A model generated the notes under the pieces. The model was given only the letters and a program-made list of their open reading frames with translations, was not told where the DNA came from and made no database searches. The position numbers and the translations under genes were made by a program. 64,000 nucleotides of DNA from Albifimbria verrucaria (lineage: Eukaryota > Ascomycota > Sordariomycetes > Hypocreales > Stachybotryaceae), in contig JAHREC010000062.1 in assembly GCA_020081605.1 (NCBI GenBank), forward strand, positions 4,149,758 through 4,213,757, given 5' to 3'. Positions 56,318 through 64,000 of the stretch are shown here, piece after piece. Numbering within the stretch: position 1 is the first letter of the stretch; each line of letters opens with the position of its first letter.

Positions 56318-58423
56318 TTAATCATATATTTCTAGTGAAGAGTTCGAGTTCCCTTTCATAGCCAGCAGAATATCCGTAACCACTATGTACGTGTTATCAT
56401 TAGTCGCATTTGCGCGCACAATCTGTAGCCTTCCCGTCTCCCTGCATCTTTGATCAGACTTCTGAACTGGTATTCTAAAGCCTCCAAGTAGAAGTTTTCC
56501 AATTCAAGCGGTGTTGCAAAAGGCGGTACTGGAATTGTCGGGAAGAATTGTTGCAAAGGGTAGCGCTGCAAAGTAGAGCCTAGTTGGTCTATCTTTGTCA
56601 TGACTAGAATTATCCGTGTGGATGGAAACCAATAGCTGTTCCCAATACCTTGGAAAAGCATTAGCTGTTCTTGCATGCGGTTGGTCGTCTCGTCTTCGAT
56701 TAAGACTCTGTGATAAGCAGTAGTATCAACAGTGAAGATGATGGTTGACACGTTCTTGAACATGTGAGCCCATTGCTTTCTTTCGAGTCTGCACCCTCCG
56801 AGATCGTGCACCTCCATAGGAGCGCATTCACCATTGAATATGCTCTTTGTGATCCCAGTGCTTTTCATACAACTGGATAGAATATCTCGATCTGTTGGTC
56901 GGTACATCTTGTCTGTTAGACGGTCAATATTCCTTACGTAGTACAAAATGTTGTCGCTATTCTGATAATATCGAGTGTCCCTATATATAGCAAGGAACCT
57001 CTTGTCGGCCCATAGTGCACCAACTGCGGCTCTTATTTTGGCCAGGAAGGCTCAGGATGAGCGAGGAGTGCGAGTATGGTCTTCTTGTGAGCCATATTCT
57101 CTGCATCGTCTAAAACTCGATTTCTAGACTCCATAGCTGCTATCACAACCTTGGTGCTTTCTAGAATGCTTGAAACTATGACCCTAGTATATATTGAGCG
57201 TTCTTTCTCAGTGAAATCACGAAAGAACAGCTTCAAAGCGTTGAAAATGGTTGATTTTCCAGATTCTGAGATACCAAGTAAAAGAACTTTGTCAGCAGCT
57301 GGAGGGCATGATGTTTCAGGAGCTGGTAAATCTCTTGGAGATTGTATGACAGGTTCTGTTGCTCTCTTGTCGGTGTTCTGAACCAGTCCGCTTGAGAACC
57401 ATTTAAATGGAGTTAGACTTGTTCTTTTATGGCGTTGATCTGCCCCTGATGTGACAGCTTGGTAGGAGCAGGTGGTGCCGCAGCTGTCCCAGTTGCAAGC
57501 TTAGGGGCGTTTTGGTTGTTATCAGCGGATCGAGGCTCATAAGATGGCCGCAACATGGGCTGCTCGAATGTTGCATCTTTATATCCTTCACCGGTGTGCA
57601 ATTCGCCTCGAGAGGGAAGCAAAGATAGGTCTGAGCGAGTTTCTACATCCCATATGTTAGGCTGATTTGTATCCATATCGTGCGGCTTTTGACGTTCAGA
57701 TCTGATAGCCTGTTTGAGGTGTGACCGGTGCGCTGCTTGGTATACCGTCGAGCTGAGTACGATTGAGTCAAAATCGAATCGGAGGCTGATTGCATTAGTA
57801 TTCTCCGAGAACATGCTTGAACTATCGGCAAGGCCTAAGATTGACGAGCTGCAGCTTTTGGCCAACTGTAAGATAGTCTGGTTGCTCTCCTCTTCAACCT
57901 TGCTCTGCTGTTCGGCCCAAGTATTGCTATCGCTTGGTCAGATTGAAATTAAAATGTGCGGGTACTGGATAAATTACCACTGAGTAGCTTGCAGAAAGAG
58001 CGTCAGTGCATTCACTTGCCGATCAATCAAGTCCAAGTAACTGGCTATATCTTGTTCGTTCCATACATATGCCAACTTGCCCTTGACATGTGAACCATGG
58101 CTATCTGACTCCAAAGAGGCTTCAATTTCATCAAGATATTGCTGCAATGATAGAATCAAAGGGCAGAAACAATCAAGCGCGGTGTCTATCTGCATAGCTA
58201 GGTGGCGGTAGCGCGGGTTTTGTGAGAGGCTTTTTGACCTCCATTTTGTCAGTTCATCAATCGCTGCCTGAACGATGTAGAGTTGCCCAATCAAGACTGT
58301 GATTTGAAATGGTGCATTTTGATACTTTGTTTTCAGGAGGCTTAGCTTTCGAATGCTCTTGGTGACAGCGTCGGCTATGGATACGATCGAGGCGATCAAG
58401 CCGACGATTGAGAGAGGATCCAT
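56318..58423 (-). CDS. Helo-like N-terminal domain fused to divergent G-protein alpha domain, three frameshifts
   Basis: N-terminal residues 1-150 match the Helo-like N-terminal domain of fungal STAND proteins (MDPLSIVGLIASIVSIADAV, LSLLKTKYQNAPFQITVLIG). An intron at about 57968-57919 follows (ATQ/CNTWAEQQSK). A disordered Pro/Ala linker leads to a G-alpha-like GTPase: G1 VLLLGISESGKSTIFNAL, a helical insert (DFTEKERSIYTRVIVSSILE), G2 CMKSTGITKS, G3 VHDLGGCRLERKQWAHMF with Cys in place of the catalytic Gln, G4 ILVMTKIDQL and a G5-like RLCAQ followed by TYIVVTDILLAMK. Single-base losses near 57420, 57037 (TTTT) and 56409 (TTT). The stop is at 56318. A signalling or allorecognition role is inferred from the domains. 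Confidence 0.82.
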
Positions 58424-58973
58424 CGGCGCTAAGTGAGAGATGGCCAATGTATCATAAGACGATAATGAAATATATTCATGCAAAAGGATAGTGAAAGTGT
58501 GACTGACTAGGAGGTGTCAACATGAAAAGCCACTCCTGTAGACGAGCCTTATCTAGTAGGCTGATATTGTCCATCCTCCAAGGCGCAGCCTTGTCTGGGG
58601 TATGCCTTGCCATAGGCGTTTCGCTCACCAATCAGCATTTGCTGTTGGCTATGATACGGAGGGGTAAGGGGCTGTAACCACTTCGTCTATTCCTCCAAAG
58701 AATATGGCCAGGCCATGTCCAACGGTTCGAGGTTGCTGAGAACATCACCTACAATACATGTTTCAAAATAAAAAGTACAAGGCGTCCGCCGACAGCAATC
58801 ATTGTGCTCAGTATATCAGCAGAAAGATGAATCGCGCTCCTAAACGAATGATCTATCGAACCAAATGTGCCATTTAGATCTCGGAGCAAGACTTCATACA
58901 ACACTGTGGCGCCTGGTCTTAGATCTGCATCAATTGATCCATACTCCTGCTTTTTAACATGTAAAAATTTCTA
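58424..58973. other. intergenic region
   Basis: Upstream of the Helo-like/G-alpha gene and 3' of the multi-pass membrane protein gene, both on the minus strand. No gene seen. Confidence 0.6.
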
Positions 58974-60988
58974 TTACTCGTTCGACTTGCTCCTATCTAT
59001 GCTTGAAATCCCATCTCCTTGGGTCTTATCAATGGAAGTGTCTGGCCTTTGCGCTTCTTCGCTTGAAACAGCCGAAGCATCTACTTCTTCACCTGGGGTC
59101 TCCTGTTTCCGCAACTGCCAGGTAGGAGGGGACGGTTTCTCGACGCCACTAGCTGCAGGCCTGCGTTTCGGTTGGTTAAGTGCGAACATACGCTGGCTAG
59201 GCGACGGTGTACGCGCTTGTGACTCGAGTTCCGAGTCCGTCGACGAGCCATATCGCCGGTTGATTACGTTGTCGATACGCAACCGCGGTGGTCCAGCGTT
59301 AAGGCTGGGAACGTTGTTCTTTGGAGGGCCAGAGATGATGAGGTCGAATAGTTTCACAATGACTGGCCCCAGACGGTCATAGCAATAATCTGGCCGTAAG
59401 TCCACTTTGCACTGCCGAAACTATGGGCATTGACGACTTGGAGCAGAGATACCAAATACAAGATACTGGTTACGACGTATGAAATTTCGATAGACCGCCA
59501 AAACCATGTCTTGATATGCACCCAGTACCTCTTGAAAGGACCATCAGGCCATCGGCCAATTCGATGTCGGCCAATGCGTATGTGTCGGGTACGATGGTGG
59601 CTGCGGGTAGTCCAAGCAATCTGATCCACGAACAAAGCAACCATAGTAATAGTGTTTAGTGTCAAGAAGATGATCTTGTAGAATAGAGGATGCGGGAAGA
59701 ACGTGAGCTTGTACCCATCAGCACCCTTTGTCGTGGCGCAGTATGTCCGTGGACTAGGATTCCTGCCACACGATTCAAGACTGCCTTGAGTCTTGAAAAG
59801 CTCAAACGCTGCTTGCCAAGAGACTTTCTGAGTCGTTGCGATAGCCGCTAGGAGATATTCGACAAAGAAGCCTAAGAAAGTATGCCAATTTCGAATGCCT
59901 TCGTTGTGTAGGCATACTTGAATCAGGAAGATGCACAAGACACCGTTAAGACTGACGTGATACGCTGTTGCGGCATTCATTATGAGCTCACCCCAGTGAG
60001 AACCGCTATCTTCGGAGTTGACCACGATTGCAAGAATGGACGAGATCTGAACAGCAAACACGAACCAGCACTGGGCCTCCTGGAATTCAACGAGCGTCGT
60101 GGCTATGGCAATACTCGTACGGGACAGAGCTGACGAGTCCCGCCAGATTATGGTCTCTATGCGGCTGAGCGTCATCGCTCTTCTCCTGGCTTGGTCTCGA
60201 CTGGCTTCTGGGTATAGCTGACGAAGACATTGAAGGCCTTGAGAAGGATGTAGAGCATACCTGAGAAGCATACTTGGAGGACATATGATATCAGCACCTG
60301 AGAAGAACTTAGCAAGGGTCACATGAGACGTTGAGAAACGGCTTGGAGTGGGAGGCTGAGACGTTCGTACACCTGGGCCGAATATGTCGGGATTGATATC
60401 TGCGGACAGCTCTGGGCAGAACTGCTCCATAGCAAGAAAGATCTGCTTCGGCGTCGACTTGCCTTCGGATAGGGAGGTGACTGAGCTGTTACAGGGCTCT
60501 GAAAGCCCATCATCGTCGCATGCTTCCTTAGAGCACGAGATAAAGGAGTTTAATACGGGTCGGCTATCGAAATCCGCAAGGGAGCCTTCGCCCATGATGC
60601 TGCTCGCATTGCGCTCGGCTTCATCGCTGATAGTGAGGTCATATTCCTGGAAATTCCAGTAGGCGATGGCAGAGAGAGCGGCACAATTATAAAAGGTCTC
60701 AAGAGAGGAAAAGATCAGTGATGCGTCTTTGCAGGCGCGAGTGCAATCATGCTTGCCATCAACCGAGCAGCCAGAGCGAAAGAGTAACACGTTCTGGTCT
60801 CCATCGACGCCATCTCGAATCAGATCTCTGAAGGTGAAGGCATTGCCTCCTGTCAGACTCTGGAGATCACGAAAGGGAGAGAAGTCAGAGGCGCCATCAA
60901 TGCCGGAGCGGAGGGAGATGCTGAGCGGGAGAGCGGACGCGGTTGATGCAGCGACAGTTGTGGTTGAAACCGCCACACTGCTCGTCAT
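58974..60988 (-). CDS. multi-pass membrane protein of a fungal uncharacterised family, two frameshifts
   Basis: Residues 1-200 form a lumenal/extracellular-type domain with paired cysteines (FRSGCSVDGKHDCTRACKD, FISCSKEACDDDG, EPCNSSVTSL). From the GPG motif (INPDIFGPG) a membrane part follows. A 73-nt intron at 60370-60298 joins GPG to VLISYVLQVCFSGMLYILLK. Further helices are ATTLVEFQEAQCWFVFAVQI, SLNGVLCIFLIQVCLHNE, FFVEYLLAAIATTQ, KIIFLTLNTITMVALFVDQI and YVVTSILYLVSLLQVV. The cytosolic C-tail (RRYGSSTDSELESQ, KRRPAASGVEKPSPPT) is disordered. Single-base losses near 60176 and 59366 (GGGGCC). Function unknown. The upstream region has a TCACGTGA palindrome. Confidence 0.75.
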
Positions 60989-61334
60989 AGTTTGGCGACC
61001 ACGGCAAGTGGGCGGCCTATTCAGACGGGGTTTCGCAATTTGACTCGACGAAGCACGGGAGAAAGACCATGAGAGGCGGCGATGAACGCGCGACGCTGCC
61101 TTGAGGTCATGGGCGGCTGATTGGACCTGCTCAACGGTGGGTTCCTACGAATGTCCCTTTGGGGACGTCGCAGACAGGCCTACGGCGAACAGAAGCAGGG
61201 CAATTCGATCTCACAGCGCGTCACGGCGGGCACCGTCTTCAAGCAAGTCTGAGCACAGCCTGCCGCTTTAATTTTTCAAACTAATTGTGACGTTGAACGT
61301 CGGTCGGTGATCCTTGCTCGAGTCCTCAAGTGCG

Positions 61335-61342
61335 TCACGTGA
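61335..61342. promoter_or_regulatory. TCACGTGA palindrome (Cbf1/bHLH-type site)
   Basis: Perfect 8-bp palindrome about 350 bases upstream of the membrane protein ATG at 60988. It matches the RTCACGTGA type bound by fungal bHLH factors. Function inferred. Confidence 0.4.
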
Positions 61343-61848
61343 TGCTGCCAAGCTGTGGGGTTTCGGTTTGTTGGTTCCCGAAATCGGGAGCTCTTTGAGT
61401 AGAGATGCTCAATGCAGTAATTTGGAGACTGGAATTAGTTATTAGTTATTTCTTGGTAAGAGAGATTATGAGGGTCTTAAACAGTTGAGAATACCATGTA
61501 GCTCGTTGATAGGAATTGCGTTGGGTTACGCTAGTCTGCGGTCAGCACAACAAGATGCTGGCATCCAACCCTTCCACTGTCTATCTACCGCGAGACGACG
61601 GAAGAACACGTACCAGTCCTTGTCCAATAAGATCTGCTACTGAGTCCTAACAAAGAATTAATATATCTTCCCATCAAAGCTTGCTTTCAGCCATGTCGGA
61701 AACCCTCCTCGCCCTTTCCTCTCCACACGATAAGAACATGGATAGATACCTTATGCATGATCGAGTTTTTACCGCAACAGCAATTCCATTGTGAAGTAAG
61801 GAAAGAACTGCATAACTAAATTATTCAATGTGATACAAAAAGAAAAAA

Positions 61849-61887
61849 AAACTTTTTTATAAAAAACAAACTTTTTTAAAAAACAAA
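61849..61887. repeat. duplicated A/T tract able to fold back
   Basis: Two tandem copies of a unit like ACTTTTTTATAAAAAACAA, each with T6 and A6 runs that can pair as a small hairpin. It lies about 110 bases beyond the stop of the surface protein gene, so a role in 3' end formation is possible. Confidence 0.5.
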
Positions 61888-61993
61888 ATCGCCTGCCTCT
61901 CAATCCCGGCCGTAGTCCACATGCAACACTGCATCATGGTAAAGGCTCCAAAGTATCTATTACTCTGGCCAGCTTCCTTGCACTCCCAATCAT

Positions 61994-62976
61994 CTAGCTT
62001 CGAATAATCCCATTCTGAGAGCTACCAGTGTCTGAAGTCTTTCGAGCCTCTCGTTGTTTATAGACCAAAATGACGCCTATGATAGCCACAATGAGAGATG
62101 GTATCCCGACAGCAATGCCTATTATCTCATCTGTGCCAAAGCTGGATTTACCGCTATTTCCAGATGAATCCGCAGGTGGGTCTTTTGGGTTGAATACAAT
62201 GAATGTCGTAGTTGTCGACGTACTAGACGATGATTTAGGCGGAACGGAAGAGTGGCGCTCCTGGGACGTTACTGAGGCTGTCGTCGGCTCGGACGTAGAC
62301 GATGAATCTCGGTCGCTATTCATTGTTGTCGCAGCTGTCAAGCTCTCTGAAGTAGGAATCGGATCGGAAGACGAAATGGTGCTACTACTCTCTAAAAGGG
62401 CAAGCCTGTATTAGCCAACCTGATCGGAATGCACACGCACTCAACAAATTGAAACATGCAAGAAACACGAGATTCTACAACGACTACTCACAGATCCTCC
62501 AGACCTCTTCACGGCATCTGTGACCTCCGATGTGAGGAGAGCAGTGACTGTGACAGTAAAAGTAGCGCACGCACTTGCCGATGGTTCACCTGCTGTGACT
62601 GGAGCCATGACTTTTGTGTATCCCTCTCCGAGCAGTAAGCCATGACTGTGTCATTAGCAATCTTCGCATCGCTGTAGTCCTTGCATAATTCGACTCCGCA
62701 AGAGTATGCAGTCTTGAGAGCCGTGAACAGGTGACTCGGGCTGCAGAGACACTCGTTCGTCTTACAACCCGAGATGGTTTTGGCGCTGTGACGGCTACAT
62801 CCCCAGCCTTCACAATTGAGACAAGTTCGGACGCATTCAGCAAAATTCTCCCAACCTGGAGCGGTTGAAAAATCAATAGTGTTTGGGTCTATCGATTGGG
62901 CTAGGACTTGCACTCTTATGACAGAGAGCAACAGGATCGTTCCGCATGCCAAATTTGCAAGGAAAGGATTCTTCAT
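61994..62976 (-). CDS. cysteine-rich (CFEM-like) surface protein with one membrane helix, one frameshift
   Basis: Signal peptide MKNPFLANLACGTILLLSV ending near VLAQS. Then a compact Cys-rich domain with about ten Cys (FAECVRTCLNCEGWGCSRHS, GCKTNECLCSPSHLF, YSCGVELCKDYSDAK, AYCSERD), whose spacing resembles CFEM-type extracellular domains but is not a perfect match. After an intron (about 62506-62392) a Ser/Thr-rich stalk (SSTISSSDPIPTSESLTAA) leads to one membrane helix (EIIGIAVGIPSLIVAIIGVI) and a short basic cytosolic tail (YKQREARKTSDTGSS). This is a sensor/receptor-like layout. One base is missing near 62612 (AAAA). Start at the ATG before the signal peptide; coordinates may be off by one. 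Confidence 0.78.
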
Positions 62977-63584
62977 CTTCGTTGCGCGATGTTTGGAGAG
63001 TACAAGAGTGTGTTCAAGTTTGAGGAGGGTCCAATATGATACCGTTTGTCTGCCTAGAGCAATGGGCTCACAAATAGTGTCTTCCCTGCCAAGCTTTGAG
63101 TATCGAGTAGCGCAGGACACTCGACCAGGTTTATGCATGAACAAGCATTGGTAGCCTGTCGCTATCAGCCAACAGGTCAGCCCGAGTTTACGAAGAGCAT
63201 GCGTATTGGTCCGTCATTGTGCATTTGTTGGAGGCGTGACTAGTTGTCCCAGCTACGCCTCGTTTCCAAACAGATTACAACTCAGCCGCACTTGGCTGAG
63301 CCTAAGTACCTTCAAACAATAAAACACCAGCTTGTGACTTCGAGTTTATATCAGCGATGCTCAGGTCCTAGGGCCACGTGTGGAGAGGTTGGGATTTTAA
63401 CGATGACGAGTCCGAATGGCCAATACATTGTGCGTACAAGGCGAAGCACTGCCTTTTATACTAGCTCCTCAATGTAACGTAGTTTACGATAGTTTTTTAT
63501 TAGATATTTTTAGAATTATCTATTCATATAGAGTGTTATTGCTTTTGCTTGGAATAAATTCAAGAATATTTAAATTCAATTAGG
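62977..63584. other. intergenic region
   Basis: Upstream of the surface protein gene. It becomes AT-rich at 63470-63580 just before the 3' end of the last gene. No gene seen. Confidence 0.6.
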
Positions 63585-64000
63585 CTACGATTCCACCTGG
63601 CTCTTGTTATGCACCTCCCACGGCCCAGTACCTGGTACCAGCAAATTCAGACTTCCTGTCAATGCGTTGAAGTAAAATCTGTGAAACGAGAGCTCCTGGT
63701 AAGAGATAACTCCGACGACTTTGGGGTTTCTGAGGCGTGGGACAATGTGTTTAACTCGAGATCGAATGTATATCTGAAGTAGTCCCACCACAGGCGTTTT
63801 GCAGTGACTCACGACGACGGCACGACTGGGGCCTTTGTGGCCGTCACCGAGCCCGAGGCTTATAATGAGTTCTTCCAAATCCAATAAGGAATCGCCGGGC
63901 GGCAGCTGTAGAAGTTGCTCGCATATGGTTGCCATGCGGTAGCGAAGACGCTTGAGTCTCGGCAAGAGTGAGTTTATAACGGTACAGATATGAACCTGGG
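63585..64000 (-). CDS. C-terminal part of an F-box/LRR-like protein, cut by right edge
   Basis: The frame is open from the window edge to a TAG at 63585, about 138 residues. The sequence (INSLLPRLKRLRYRMATIC, DSLLDLEELIISLGLGDG) has leucine spacing like fungal F-box/leucine-rich proteins, followed by PRLRNPKVVGVISYQELSFH and a tail ending VHNKSQVES. The N-terminus lies beyond the window, so the family call is tentative. Confidence 0.45.
   Translation of the reverse strand, partial: QVHICTVINSLLPRLKRLRYRMATICEQLLQLPPGDSLLDLEELIISLGLGDGHKGPSRAVVVSHCKTPVVGLLQIYIRSRVKHIVPRLRNPKVVGVISYQELSFHRFYFNALTGSLNLLVPGTGPWEVHNKSQVES

Larger units (their letters stand above)
60989..61993. other. intergenic region, tandem intergenic
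   Basis: Upstream region of the membrane protein gene and 3' flank of the cysteine-rich surface protein gene. It includes a TCACGTGA palindrome and an A/T-rich duplicated tract near 61840-61890 (separate entries). Confidence 0.6.

Noticed and set aside
60298..60371. Frame change in the multi-pass membrane protein at about 60.3 kb
   Set aside because: Explained by an ordinary 73-nt intron with GTACGA donor and TTCTCAG acceptor, not a frameshift.

Overview
The window reads as nuclear DNA of a filamentous ascomycete, most likely a Sordariomycete (Hypocreales-like; this placement is inference). Supporting signs are many short introns of about 48 to 125 nt with GT..CTAAC..AG signals, and fungal-only families: HET, Zn(2)-Cys(6) regulators, a Helo-like STAND N-terminal domain, PNGase A, PLAC8 and the 2EXR domain. 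No rRNA, tRNA or CRISPR array was found.

Left part (1-19 kb) is an accessory region with wide gene spacing. It holds a small probably myristoylated protein, an alpha/beta hydrolase, a ubiquitin C-terminal hydrolase, a secreted PNGase A-like amidase, a 2EXR protein, a HET-domain protein, an OTT_1508-like deaminase and a C2H2 zinc-finger protein. A short dispersed 12-bp repeat lies at 16.66-17.26 kb.

Middle part (19.2-36.9 kb) looks like a catabolic or transport cluster: an ACS-family MFS permease, a Zn2Cys6 regulator, a DHA-type MFS exporter diverging from a secreted sulfatase, a secreted isochorismatase-like hydrolase, an aldehyde dehydrogenase diverging from an aldo/keto reductase, and a second Zn2Cys6 regulator. 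A 9-bp minisatellite occurs on both sides of the aldehyde dehydrogenase in opposite orientation.

36.9-45 kb is gene-poor, with low-complexity GC-rich DNA and one small membrane-anchored protein. The right part carries a PLAC8 protein with a histidine-motif repeat tail, a KEN-box protein, thymidylate kinase, formyltetrahydrofolate deformylase, a Helo-like/G-alpha-like fusion, a multi-pass membrane protein, a cysteine-rich surface protein and a gene cut by the right edge.

The most pervasive feature is that most multi-domain reading frames, including housekeeping ones, are broken by single-base losses, usually in short homopolymers. This points to base-calling error in the assembly rather than mass pseudogenisation. 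These genes are therefore annotated as full loci, with the shift positions given.
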